The notes below the pieces were generated by a model that saw nothing but the letters and a program-made list of their open reading frames with translations, searched no databases and was not told the DNA's origin. The position numbers were made by a program, and so were the translations under genes. From Paludibacter sp. (GTDB taxonomy: Bacteria > Bacteroidota > Bacteroidia > Bacteroidales > Paludibacteraceae), in NCBI GenBank assembly GCA_024710005.1, contig JANJVQ010000029.1:62001-126000 (forward strand): DNA of 64,000 nt, in the 5' to 3' direction. The stretch's first letter is position 1, and the number at the start of each line of letters is the position of its first letter. Below are positions 8,962 through 17,964 of the stretch, in pieces.

Positions 8962-10170
8962 TTAAAAATCCTTTAAGAGCTGTATAAAAGCGTGATAGTT
9001 TTGTTCAGCATTGAAATTTTGTTCCCAATGTTCGCGAGCATTTTCACGTAAAGTAACGTTATTCTTCTGAACAAACTCTTGGATCATATCAGCAAGAAAT
9101 GCCTCATCAATTCTTGATGGTAAGAGAATTCCATTACTGTTGTTTACTAATTCAGATACACCTCCAACATCCGTCGCCATTGCCGGAATACCAAAAGACA
9201 TGGCTTCCATTATTGAGACCGGAATACCCTCAGTACTACTCACGTTGATAAACAAATCAATATAATTCTCCTGATAGAACTTAATCACTTCTTCGTTTGT
9301 TTTTAGTCCTAACCAGTTCACTTCAATATTGTCAGGCAATTCATAACTCATTGCTTGTAATACAGAACGCAGCGGTCCATCACCGATGTGAGTCCATTTT
9401 ATTTTGAATTCAATCAAATGTAAAGCCTTAATTATTAATTGTATTCGCTTAATCTCTACTAAATTAGAACAACTAACCAAGTGAAAACAGTCTACATCTG
9501 TACGATTTATCAGATTTACACCTTGATCCAGAACTCCAAGTCTTGAAACAAATATTTTATTTTCATTCACCAATTGCGGGTATTTACCCAATAAGTAACG
9601 ACGACCGTAATCTGAGATGGTAATAAACTTATCAATTGAGGGAAAAACGTAACGACGAAAAGGTATATAACTGGCTTTAACCTCTTCATATAGATCACTT
9701 CCGTGAAAACGAACAACAATCGTTGAAGAATATTTTTGTTTCAATACAGGAGCCAACATGACCGATTTATCACCCCAATAGAAATATAGAATATCATTTT
9801 TTTTAGGATTGATATGCTGCCTCTTATAAATACATCTGAAACGAAAAAGGAACGTGAAAAATTCCCATGTTTTTTTAGAGTCTTTATATGGCTTACTAAT
9901 TTTCCACTCGGTAAGTGCAAACATAATGGGCGAAAGGTTACATAATCCGGATAAGATAAACTTTAATCTATCTTTTTTTGTGTCTACTGAAAGTAACGGT
10001 TTTAGTATTATTACACTTGGAGGTACTTCTCTAATATTTTTATCTGCCTGTAGTGGAATTATGAAGACTGACTGAAAATTATCGGCTAAGTACTTAATTT
10101 CATTCATCAAAAAAGTTTCACCATTTCCATAAGGAAATGTATTTGTAAAAAGATATATATTTCTTTCCAT
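8962..10170 (-). CDS. Glycosyltransferase family 4 (GT-B fold)
   Basis: This 402-residue protein opens like a GT4 enzyme (YLFTNTFPYGNGETFLMNEI, a glycan-acceptor domain) and carries the donor-binding GT4 signature EGIPVSIMEAMSFGIPAMATDVGGVSELV near residue 325, including the nucleotide-sugar-binding E-x7-E pattern. It presumably adds a sugar during surface polysaccharide or LPS O-chain synthesis on the cytoplasmic face. It is the last gene of the gltX-GT-wecB-GT minus-strand series, 23 nt after wecB, and ends 16 nt from the convergent methyltransferase gene. It is AT-rich compared with the two genes upstream. Confidence 0.88.
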   Translation of the reverse strand: MERNIYLFTNTFPYGNGETFLMNEIKYLADNFQSVFIIPLQADKNIREVPPSVIILKPLLSVDTKKDRLKFILSGLCNLSPIMFALTEWKISKPYKDSKKTWEFFTFLFRFRCIYKRQHINPKKNDILYFYWGDKSVMLAPVLKQKYSSTIVVRFHGSDLYEEVKASYIPFRRYVFPSIDKFITISDYGRRYLLGKYPQLVNENKIFVSRLGVLDQGVNLINRTDVDCFHLVSCSNLVEIKRIQLIIKALHLIEFKIKWTHIGDGPLRSVLQAMSYELPDNIEVNWLGLKTNEEVIKFYQENYIDLFINVSSTEGIPVSIMEAMSFGIPAMATDVGGVSELVNNSNGILLPSRIDEAFLADMIQEFVQKNNVTLRENAREHWEQNFNAEQNYHAFIQLLKDF

Positions 10171-10193
10171 ACTTTCTTGATTATATTTACATA

Positions 10194-11264
10194 TTACATT
10201 TCCAACACCTCTCCAACCGCCCTTTCCGCAGCTCTCCCACTTCCATACAAATCAACCGTAAAATCTGATTTTTTACTGCTGAAATACTGAAAAGCTTCCA
10301 GCAATAAATCGGTATTAGTCCCGACAATCCGGTTAAATCCATGTTCTACTAATTCCACCCACTCGGTTTGCTCGCGTAAGGTGATGCAATGCCTCCCGAA
10401 GAAAAAGGCTTCTTTCTGAACACCGCCGCTATCGGTCACAACCAACTTACAATGCTTGAGCAGCATGATCATATCAAAATAACCTACGGGGTCGATGATG
10501 GTAAATGCCGGTTTCAGATTTAGTTGTTGCAGGATGTTACGGGTACGGGGATGCAAGGGAACTACCATCTGAACCTCTTTGTTTATGAGATTCAGACCAG
10601 TGATAATGTCGTGTAACTTAACCGGATTGTCGGTATTTTCCTGCCGGTGAATCGTCGCCAGCACAAAATCAGTTAAGCCAAGCTGACCGATAATCTGTGA
10701 TTTCTCCTGAGCCTTTTGTGCGTAATACATAGCGGCATCCTGCATCACATCGCCATTTTTTACGATTTGCGCGGTATAGTTATCGAAACCTTCTCGTTTC
10801 AGGTTCTGAACCGCGGTGTCGGTTGGACATAACAACAGGCTGGAAATCCGGTCGGTAAGGATGCGGTTGATTTCTTCCGGCATCGTCATGTTAAACGAAC
10901 GTAAACCGGCTTCGACATGTATCACGGGAATATGTAGTTTAACCGCTGCCACTGCTCCGGCTAAGGTCGAATTCGTATCACCATACACCAACACGCCCTC
11001 CGGTTTTTCTTTCAACAGAATCTGCTCAATTCCTTCCAGCATCCTGCCGGTCATAGCCCCATGAGAAACACCGTGAATGTCTAACTGATAAGCAGGTCTG
11101 GGAATTTCCATTTCTTCAAAAAACACGTCCGACATATTGGCATCGAAATGTTGCCCCGTATGTATAATCTGCTCTTCAATACCGCAAAGCGTAAACTGGC
11201 GACTTAATGTCGCTGCTTTTACGAATTGCGGACGAGCGCCTACGATGGTTATGATTCTCTTCAT
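10194..11264 (-). CDS. wecB: UDP-N-acetylglucosamine 2-epimerase (non-hydrolysing)
   Basis: Interconverts UDP-GlcNAc and UDP-ManNAc, the latter a precursor for ManNAc-type residues in surface glycans. The 356-residue length is typical. Family motifs include ARPQFVKAATL at the N-terminus, VYGDTNSTLAGA (about 95-106), HVEAGLRSFNMTMPEEINR (about 117-135) and DSGGVQKEAFFFG near residue 280. It lies between two glycosyltransferases on the same strand with gaps of 15 and 23 nt, which supports a role in glycan assembly rather than general metabolism. Confidence 0.93.
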   Translation of the reverse strand: MKRIITIVGARPQFVKAATLSRQFTLCGIEEQIIHTGQHFDANMSDVFFEEMEIPRPAYQLDIHGVSHGAMTGRMLEGIEQILLKEKPEGVLVYGDTNSTLAGAVAAVKLHIPVIHVEAGLRSFNMTMPEEINRILTDRISSLLLCPTDTAVQNLKREGFDNYTAQIVKNGDVMQDAAMYYAQKAQEKSQIIGQLGLTDFVLATIHRQENTDNPVKLHDIITGLNLINKEVQMVVPLHPRTRNILQQLNLKPAFTIIDPVGYFDMIMLLKHCKLVVTDSGGVQKEAFFFGRHCITLREQTEWVELVEHGFNRIVGTNTDLLLEAFQYFSSKKSDFTVDLYGSGRAAERAVGEVLEM

Positions 11265-11279
11265 CTGCGTATAATTTGG

Positions 11280-12608
11280 TTAGACAGGATTAACAGGTTG
11301 TGATTTCTGATAAAGCTGATCCAATAGCCCGGTCAGTTTTCCGGTCAGTTTTCTTCTGCTGAATTGACTGATGACTTCTCTATCTGCATCAACAGACAAA
11401 GTTCCGGATTTATATTGCTGATAATAAGCCTGTATTTTTTCTTTTAACAACACAGCGTCTGAGAAATCAAACATTACACCGGCATTGGTTTGTTTTAAAA
11501 TTGCTGCTGCATCGCCATCTGTATAACCGATACCGACAACTGGCCGACCGGACTGCAAATACTCAAACAATTTGCCGGTAACAATGGATTTAGTATCCGG
11601 ATTCTGTACCAGACAAAGTAACAACAACTGTGAACCGCGTTGCAATCTTATCGCTTCGTGATGTGGCACATAAGCTGATAATTCCAGATTAGCTTCCAAA
11701 TCGCTTGCTTTGATATCATTAAGCACTGAGCCATCCACGCTTCCGGTCAACCGTATTCGTAAATCATTTTTGAAATATGCATTTTCAACCGCAATTTCCT
11801 GTAATACTTTCCAGAGCACCTGTGGATTTTGCTTTTCAGTCAGCAGTCCGGTATGGGTAATCACAAACTGTTCATCCGGCTTAACTGCATCCTGTACAAA
11901 ATCTTCCTCATCATATCCGTTGGCAACAACAGCAAGTTGCTGATGCCGATATCGCGAGAATTCCTGCTGCATGTGCTCTGAGACAACTAAAGTTAAATCG
12001 GCTTCCGCTATTGTTTTTTTCTCTAACTGACGATGACGAAAATCTGCCGGAAGACTTAACTTCAAATCTTTATAATAAAAGATGCCGGTCCATGGATCCC
12101 TGAAATCCGCTATCCAGGGCAGTGCCGGGAATTGCTTTTTCAACCGGCGACCGATTAAATGAACCGAATGCGGCGGGCCAGTCGTGATGATAACATCAAC
12201 AGGATTGGTGCTCAGGTATTTTTTCAGAAAGCGAACAGAGGGACTTACCCAACACACCCGGGGGTCGGGTATAAATAAATTACCACGCAGCCAAATCGAT
12301 AACTTATCTTTCCAGTTTTCCTGCTTTGCATCCGTTACAAATCCTGCTTGTATGGATTTGTCTTTTTTACCTGTAAATTTACGGTACAGCGCGTAAGGCT
12401 CCCAAATCGGGCGGCGAATAACCGTAATATCCGCTGGCAAGTCCTTTTCAAAACTTGCATCAACTACCGGATAATCTGCATTTTCAGGAGCGCAGATTAC
12501 AGGCTCCCAACCAAAACCACGCAGATACTTGACAAACTTCACCCACCGTTGCACGCCTGAGCCGCCACTGGGAATCCAGTAATATGTAATAATCAGCGCT
12601 TTCTTCAT
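11280..12608 (-). CDS. Glycosyltransferase, GT4-like
   Basis: A 442-residue GT-B protein. The N-terminal domain begins ALIITYYWIPSGGSGVQRWVKFVKYLRGFG, characteristic of Bacteroidota GT4-like proteins next to polysaccharide loci. The C-terminal domain has GKLFEYLQSGRPVVGIGYTDGDAAAIL, the donor-site region with the ExxxxGxPV pattern. It starts 24 nt after the gltX stop and precedes wecB by 15 nt, so the four genes probably form one transcript. Sugar donor and acceptor are unknown. Confidence 0.85.
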   Translation of the reverse strand: MKKALIITYYWIPSGGSGVQRWVKFVKYLRGFGWEPVICAPENADYPVVDASFEKDLPADITVIRRPIWEPYALYRKFTGKKDKSIQAGFVTDAKQENWKDKLSIWLRGNLFIPDPRVCWVSPSVRFLKKYLSTNPVDVIITTGPPHSVHLIGRRLKKQFPALPWIADFRDPWTGIFYYKDLKLSLPADFRHRQLEKKTIAEADLTLVVSEHMQQEFSRYRHQQLAVVANGYDEEDFVQDAVKPDEQFVITHTGLLTEKQNPQVLWKVLQEIAVENAYFKNDLRIRLTGSVDGSVLNDIKASDLEANLELSAYVPHHEAIRLQRGSQLLLLCLVQNPDTKSIVTGKLFEYLQSGRPVVGIGYTDGDAAAILKQTNAGVMFDFSDAVLLKEKIQAYYQQYKSGTLSVDADREVISQFSRRKLTGKLTGLLDQLYQKSQPVNPV

Positions 12609-12632
12609 GAAACGGCGATCAGATAACGTAAC

Positions 12633-14153
12633 TTATTTTCCGATAACGTCCAGGGCTTTTCTTAACCTGGTCAGTGTTTCTTCTTTTCCGATGATGTCGA
12701 TGATATCAAACATGTGCGGACCTTTCGACTCTCCTACGATGCAAAGCCGGAAAGCATTCATCACAGCTCCCATACCATAACCCTTCTCTTCCATCCAGTT
12801 TTTAACCACATATTCGGTATTGGCTGCTGAAAAGTCCTCTGTTTTTTCGAGCAAATCCATCAAACCCAGTATGTGATTTGGGGACTCAGCTTTCCAGCGT
12901 TTCTTAATGGCCGTTTCACAATATTCTTCAGGAGCCTGAAAAAAGAAGGACGACTGCTCCCAGATTTCCTGCACGAAATTGGCTCTTTCCCGTACCAATC
13001 CCACAATTCGTTTTACCTTTTCTGAATCCTCAATAATATCTTTTTCAATCAGCAAGTGCTGGAATAAATCCGTTATTTCTTCCAGTGGTTTCATCTGCAA
13101 ATACTGATGATTGAACCATTTTCCTTTTTCATAATCGAATTTTGCTCCGCTCTTGCTTACGCGGTCCAGCGAAAACAACTCAATCAATTCATCCATGGAG
13201 AAAATCTCCTGTTCCGTTCCGGCATTCCAACCCAGCAAAGCCAGAAAATTCACCACGGCTTCGGGGAAGTAACCCGACTCCCTATAACCGGAAGATACTG
13301 TCCCCGATTTGGGATCGTTCCATTCCAGCGGGAAAACCGGAAAGCCCAGCCGGTCGCCATCTCTTTTGCTGAGTTTGCCATTTCCGTCGGGTTTCAGCAA
13401 CAAAGGCAGGTGCGCAAACTGAGGCATATTCGCTTCCCAACCCAAATATTGATACAAAAGCACATGCAGCGGAGCCGATGGCAACCATTCTTCACCACGA
13501 ATCACATGCGAGATTTCCATCAGGTAATCGTCCACCACATTGGCCATGTGATAAGTCGGCAACCCATCGGATGATTTAAACAATACCTTATCATCGATAA
13601 CCGAAGAATTGATAAGCACTTCACCCCGGATTAAATCCTGCACCAGAATTTCCTGATTCGGTTCAATTTTGATACGCACCACATACTGTTCACCTGAAGC
13701 AATGCGACTATTAACCTCATCAGCCGGTAACGTAAGCGAGTTCTTCATCAACCCGCGTGTAGTTGCATCATACTGAAAATTGGGAATTTCCGCTCTTTTT
13801 GTTTCCAATTCAGTCGGTGTGTCGAAAGCGATATACGCCAGTCCCGCATCCAGCAACTGATCAACATATTGTCTGTAAATAGATTTCCTTTCACTCTGGC
13901 GATAAGGAGCATGAGTCCCCGGTTTTTCAGCCCCTACCCCTTCATCAATATGAATACCCAGCCAGTTCAACGCTTCTACAATATAATCCTCTGCACCCGG
14001 CACAAAACGGGCAGAATCGGTATCCTCGATACGCAGCAACATATCGCCACCATGCTTTTTAGCAAACAGGTAATTATATAACGCGGTTCTCACACCCCCG
14101 ATGTGGAGCGGTCCGGTCGGACTCGGGGCAAATCTTACTCTTACTTTCTTCAT
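12633..14153 (-). CDS. gltX: Glutamyl-tRNA synthetase
   Basis: Charges tRNA-Glu with glutamate; cytoplasmic class Ib synthetase. The 506-residue length is normal. The HIGH-type motif is [20 protein letters not shown] (residues 8-27), followed by LLRIEDTD (about 40-47). The KMSKS equivalent is KLSKRDGD (about 258-265). A C-terminal helical anticodon-binding domain follows. The start at 14153 is supported by a good -33/-7 promoter immediately upstream. It heads the operon that continues into glycosyltransferases and wecB, an unusual but not unique coupling of a tRNA synthetase to a glycan locus. Confidence 0.96.
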   Translation of the reverse strand: MKKVRVRFAPSPTGPLHIGGVRTALYNYLFAKKHGGDMLLRIEDTDSARFVPGAEDYIVEALNWLGIHIDEGVGAEKPGTHAPYRQSERKSIYRQYVDQLLDAGLAYIAFDTPTELETKRAEIPNFQYDATTRGLMKNSLTLPADEVNSRIASGEQYVVRIKIEPNQEILVQDLIRGEVLINSSVIDDKVLFKSSDGLPTYHMANVVDDYLMEISHVIRGEEWLPSAPLHVLLYQYLGWEANMPQFAHLPLLLKPDGNGKLSKRDGDRLGFPVFPLEWNDPKSGTVSSGYRESGYFPEAVVNFLALLGWNAGTEQEIFSMDELIELFSLDRVSKSGAKFDYEKGKWFNHQYLQMKPLEEITDLFQHLLIEKDIIEDSEKVKRIVGLVRERANFVQEIWEQSSFFFQAPEEYCETAIKKRWKAESPNHILGLMDLLEKTEDFSAANTEYVVKNWMEEKGYGMGAVMNAFRLCIVGESKGPHMFDIIDIIGKEETLTRLRKALDVIGK

Positions 14154-14174
14154 TGATTTTTAGTAAATAATGTG

Positions 14175-14205
14175 CAAAAATAAGAAAAAAGAAACTCATG
14201 GCAAA
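14175..14205 (-). promoter_or_regulatory. Bacteroidota promoter for the gltX operon
   Basis: On the minus strand a TTTG -33 box (14202-14205) and a TATTTTTG -7 box (14175-14182) are separated by 19 nt, a textbook Bacteroidota spacing. The gltX ATG follows 21 nt after the -7 box. Confidence 0.65.
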
Positions 14206-14601
14206 TCATTTACCTGTATTAATGAGAAACATATATTGACGCTACTTACGGCAGCTCCATAAAGAGTGATGTCATCACAATCAAATAAGAAAGCTTACAG
14301 ATCAATAAACTTCGCTTACACCAGAAACTAAAACTTTGTAATTGGAAGTTTTGCAGCGAAAATAAGCCTTGCATTTTGATGCTACAAGCCTTGAAAATTG
14401 GTGCAACAAGTAGCGCATTTTGATGTTACAAAGAGCTTATTGAGCTATTGTGCAATTACATTCGGGGAGGAAAAGCAACATCGCTCAGGATGATAGAGCA
14501 ACTGCATTCGATGTTGTTGAGCTACATTGTTCACTTTCAAAGAGCAACGTTGCTCTATGGCGATGAACTATGTTGCTCTTTAAGGAAGGTTTATAAACAA
14601 C
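14206..14601. other. Gene-poor spacer upstream of gltX
   Basis: About 400 nt without a credible gene. It contains imperfect local repetition of GCATTTTGATG(C/T)TACAA (twice near 14371-14432) and several variants of AGAGCAACNTTGCTC near 14498-14580. The short ORF in the track at 14448 has no family-like features. I see no RNA family I recognise. Confidence 0.4.
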
Positions 14602-14626
14602 AAAAACCGACTATATGTCGGTTTTT
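14602..14626 (-). terminator. Intrinsic terminator after the tRNA-Val genes
   Basis: AAAAACCGAC-TATAT-GTCGGTTTTT forms a stem with a run of U on the 3' side in either direction. It lies just downstream of the second tRNA on the minus strand. Confidence 0.75.
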
Positions 14627-14631
14627 TCAAG

Positions 14632-14706
14632 TGGGCGTTGACGGATTCGAACCGCCGACCCTCTGCTTGTAAGGCAGATGCTCTGAACCAGCTGAGCTAA
14701 ACGCCC
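14632..14706 (-). tRNA. tRNA-Val (anticodon UAC), copy 2 of the pair
   Basis: Reverse strand reads GGGCGTTTAGCTCAGCTGGT at the 5' end. The anticodon loop is CTTACAA (anticodon TAC) within stem TCTGC/GCAGA, the T-arm is GGCGG-TTCGAAT-CCGTC, and the acceptor AACGCCC plus discriminator A closes it. 75 nt; no CCA is encoded. Decodes GUA and other GUN valine codons. Identical to the copy at 14745. Confidence 0.96.
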
Positions 14707-14744
14707 GAAAAAGTTGTGTGTTTTATAATAATATCGATTTGATG

Positions 14745-14819
14745 TGGGCGTTGACGGATTCGAACCGCCGACCCTCTGCTTGTAAGGCAGATGCTCTGAA
14801 CCAGCTGAGCTAAACGCCC
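14745..14819 (-). tRNA. tRNA-Val (anticodon UAC), copy 1 of the pair
   Basis: The same 75-nt sequence as the copy 38 nt further along the transcript: D-arm GCTC...GAGC, anticodon loop CTTACAA, T-loop TTCGAAT and acceptor GGGCGTT/AACGCCC. The two copies are probably co-transcribed and end at the terminator at 14602-14626. Tandem identical tRNA copies usually raise gene dose. Confidence 0.96.
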
Positions 14820-14949
14820 GATATTTTACATCAAGATCTTTACTTCTAAAGCGGTGCAAAGATACTATTAATTTTGAATTCTCAAAAAAGTTTTGAAAAA
14901 AAACATAAATAGAAAGTAAAATTTCTGATATTTTCGAGACTTTTTGTTC

Positions 14950-17589
14950 TCAATTTAGAATATCTTTTTGGACATTCACTGTCACCTGAGAATTGTCAGG
15001 AGAATAATCAAATAACAAATCTCCTTTTTTTGCAAACATTCTAATGTAGTTCAATCCATACCAAACTACCAATTTACCCACTTTAATGCCTGACAAAACA
15101 TCAATTTTATAATCGCCGTTTTGCAATTCTGAAATGGAGATTGTACTGTTATTGGTAATTTTCACTTTATCGAACGAGATGTCACTACCACCATCAGTCT
15201 GAATGGAAATAACCCCTTTTGAGTTTTTCACAAAATTAATTTTACCCAGATTTTTATAAATATTCGGACAAGAATTCTTAAAATTCGGATTACTGCGATT
15301 GATGGCTTCTCTGATTTTTTCACCGGTAAGACTAACCCCCATAAACCTTACTAACCTGATGCCTGCCATGAGTCCGGCCATCGACTTCTCAGTCTGTTTT
15401 TCGATAAACTTCCTGGTTTCCTGTTCAAGCAATTCGACTACATCCAATGAAGCTGCAGAAGCAAAAGCAACCGACTTCTCATTCCCGGCAAGTGCCAGTG
15501 CATTGTTAGTCATACCATTATAATATATGACACCTCTCTCGTCGACATACAATCCCTGATCCATTTCAGCCAATTGATTTGCTGCATGTTTAAGACTTTC
15601 TCTCACACCATTATTATTGAAAACAATTGAGAAAGCAGTAGAAAATGAATCAGGTAAAACTTCCAGTCCACCTTTGTTTAACCAAAGCAGCGATCCGGAA
15701 GGTGAATAGGCAGCCACAAACAAATCGGCTTTATCCTGAGCTGATGAAATACTTTTACCTTCAAGACGAATGCTGCCTGTAAATACACCTGCCACAACAA
15801 TATTACCAGATGGGGTTGTCTCAACTGACATACCAACTGCATTACCACCATTCGACATGATTGATTTTGCCCAAACAGGTTGCCCAACACGGTTCATTTT
15901 TGCCACAAAACAACTATGAGCCTGTGATGCCCCCATCAGATTGATTCCTCCAAGTGCAGCAGACTCAGCAAAATAGCCCGTCAGTAAACTACTACCGTCA
16001 CCCAGCAATTTACCATTCTTTCGAATACTGCCCTTGTATAAGCCTGATTTCTGAGCAATTTCCCATTGTTTATCAATTGCCAGATCATCTGCATTTCTGT
16101 TTTCGACCTTACAAATCACCGGCGATACAGTTTTATATTGCGGCATACTCAAGCCAACCGGTGCATTGATATAGGTCGGATCAGTTACAAAATATTTTGC
16201 ATTCCCAAATTCAAAATAATCTCCGGAGACAGGAACTGTAAAGGCCACTGCCGCTGCGACATGGTCGGGATATTCCAAACCAACAACCTTCAATCCCAAT
16301 GTTTCACGCACGAGATATGTAAATAACACCGAACGATCTTCACAGTCAGAATATGGATAATATAACATTTCATCTGCAAAGAAAAATTTCTCCCGACCAA
16401 ACTGTTCCGGGTCTGTTTTATACGGGAAAGCGGTCTGTACAAATTGCAGGATAAACGCAACAGCCCTTTTCTCATCCATTTGAGATACAATAGGCAAAAT
16501 GGCATTAGCAAGGGATTCTTTTGCCTGCACAGATGCTGCAGCATTAAAATAAACACCTAAATCAACCAAAGGGTAATTTTTATAGAACTCAACTAAATCC
16601 GGGTCATAACTCACGCCAATATTATAATCCCGATCTTCAAATTTGAATGAAATCTTTTTATCAACTTTCCTACCTGCAAAAGTTACAGGTGACATAATAT
16701 TGAAATCGATTTGCCGACCTGTTTTTAAATAATCCTTATCATAAGTATAATAACTACCGGAACCCAGTTTTGGATACACATAATAATTTAATCCGCCTAA
16801 ATTGAGGTAACTTAACTGATATATTTCCTGCAATGAGGGCAGTAATAATGCTACATCACGATCCTGGTATGCAACACGAACTCCATAACCAGAACGAACC
16901 AAGATAAACCAAGTCAGCAACCTGGAAAGATTTTCATTACCAGGATATAAATTCTTAGCAAATTCATTGGTTATCATTAAATATCCAAAATCATTGATAT
17001 TCATATCTACCTTCGTTTGCAACAAGTTGTCAATAGTTGGGGTGTATTCTGTGTTGCTGGCATTCTCCCAGAAAGCAGCGATTGATTGTTGATTTACCGA
17101 TGGAAAAACACATTGCGATAGTTTTTGGTCGTATGGTACGATAACCTGTCTTCCATAAAACGGAAAAGAAGCTATCCGCATATTTCTTTCATCACCCACA
17201 GGTTTACGAATTGGCTCCACTTGCGGTGGAAGACTTAACATGGTATTTCTTTCCGGGGCAATGGTTTTTAATGCTATTGCAGATGTTTCAGCAGATGTTT
17301 GAGAATATATTGGAGATTCTTTGGGTTTTGGTCGCTCAGGTACTTTGTTGCCTGCAAAAGCCTGGTAATTCTCCCATTCTTTTTTCAGGTAATCTGTCCA
17401 TTCCTGATCACGCATAGCAACATAATCAGCATATTCTTTCTGTAACTTTGCCATCCCTTCAAGTTGTTTTTCGGCAAACTTTTGCATTTCAGCTTGCTGT
17501 TGTCTTTTATACTCTTCAAAAGTCTGGGCAAATAAAGCACCACTAAACAGCATCAAAAGTGCTGATAAATAAACAATACTTGTTTTCAT
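14950..17589 (-). CDS. Exported protein with transglutaminase-like cysteine domain
   Basis: An 879-residue protein with a signal peptide (MKTSIVYLSALLMLFSGALFAQ). A charged helical segment (about 23-80, rich in E/K/Q, likely coiled coil) follows, then a long unfamiliar domain. Around residues 405-475 it carries what looks like a transglutaminase-like/papain-fold triad: Cys416 in YPYSDCEDRSVLFTYLVR, His443 in EYPDHVAAAV and Asp470 in VTDPTYINAP. This matches the C-H-D spacing of the superfamily; known members are proteases, amidases or cross-linkers. The remaining half (about 500-879) has beta-propeller-like SBBP/PQQ-like fragments (GGNAVGMSVETTPSGNIVVAGVFTGSI) and no further motif I recognise. 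It probably acts in the periplasm or at the cell surface. It is divergent from the exported-protein operon starting at 17965. Confidence 0.72.
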   Translation of the reverse strand: MKTSIVYLSALLMLFSGALFAQTFEEYKRQQQAEMQKFAEKQLEGMAKLQKEYADYVAMRDQEWTDYLKKEWENYQAFAGNKVPERPKPKESPIYSQTSAETSAIALKTIAPERNTMLSLPPQVEPIRKPVGDERNMRIASFPFYGRQVIVPYDQKLSQCVFPSVNQQSIAAFWENASNTEYTPTIDNLLQTKVDMNINDFGYLMITNEFAKNLYPGNENLSRLLTWFILVRSGYGVRVAYQDRDVALLLPSLQEIYQLSYLNLGGLNYYVYPKLGSGSYYTYDKDYLKTGRQIDFNIMSPVTFAGRKVDKKISFKFEDRDYNIGVSYDPDLVEFYKNYPLVDLGVYFNAAASVQAKESLANAILPIVSQMDEKRAVAFILQFVQTAFPYKTDPEQFGREKFFFADEMLYYPYSDCEDRSVLFTYLVRETLGLKVVGLEYPDHVAAAVAFTVPVSGDYFEFGNAKYFVTDPTYINAPVGLSMPQYKTVSPVICKVENRNADDLAIDKQWEIAQKSGLYKGSIRKNGKLLGDGSSLLTGYFAESAALGGINLMGASQAHSCFVAKMNRVGQPVWAKSIMSNGGNAVGMSVETTPSGNIVVAGVFTGSIRLEGKSISSAQDKADLFVAAYSPSGSLLWLNKGGLEVLPDSFSTAFSIVFNNNGVRESLKHAANQLAEMDQGLYVDERGVIYYNGMTNNALALAGNEKSVAFASAASLDVVELLEQETRKFIEKQTEKSMAGLMAGIRLVRFMGVSLTGEKIREAINRSNPNFKNSCPNIYKNLGKINFVKNSKGVISIQTDGGSDISFDKVKITNNSTISISELQNGDYKIDVLSGIKVGKLVVWYGLNYIRMFAKKGDLLFDYSPDNSQVTVNVQKDILN

Positions 17590-17964
17590 AATATTAACTT
17601 AATAAATTAAAACTCTTGTATATCTGGATTGAAAACCATCGCGACTGGAACAAATTGCGTCACCAGTCTGTATTTTGCTGAATGAAAAGAATATACATTT
17701 TATTAAGAAACAGTTCTAACAACCAAATCAAGCGTACAAATATATATATTATTTGTACAAATATGGAGATAATTCATGAATATTTTTCAATATCTATTTT
17801 GTATTTTTAATTATTATTATATTTTTGTTGTGTTAATAATAAGTGAATAAATTACCAACTGATTTTACAGTTATATTTTCATTTTTCTTTTATCACTGTT
17901 TGATTACCTTCAGTTTGTTTGTATCTCTGATTCTGAATTTAAACACCTTAAATATTTTACGGTT
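17590..17964. promoter_or_regulatory. Divergent intergenic region with a palindrome
   Basis: 375 nt of AT-rich DNA between two divergently transcribed exported-protein genes. A perfect 9-bp inverted repeat, GTACAAATA (17734-17742) and TATTTGTAC (17750-17758), with a 7-nt spacer sits near the middle and could be an operator for both sides. No gene or RNA is seen. Confidence 0.4.

Noticed and set aside
13107-13574. 155-residue plus-strand ORF inside gltX
   Set aside because: Antisense shadow of a well-supported synthetase gene.
14448-14672. 74-residue plus-strand ORF next to the tRNA genes
   Set aside because: Runs into the tRNA-Val sequence and terminator; no protein-like features.
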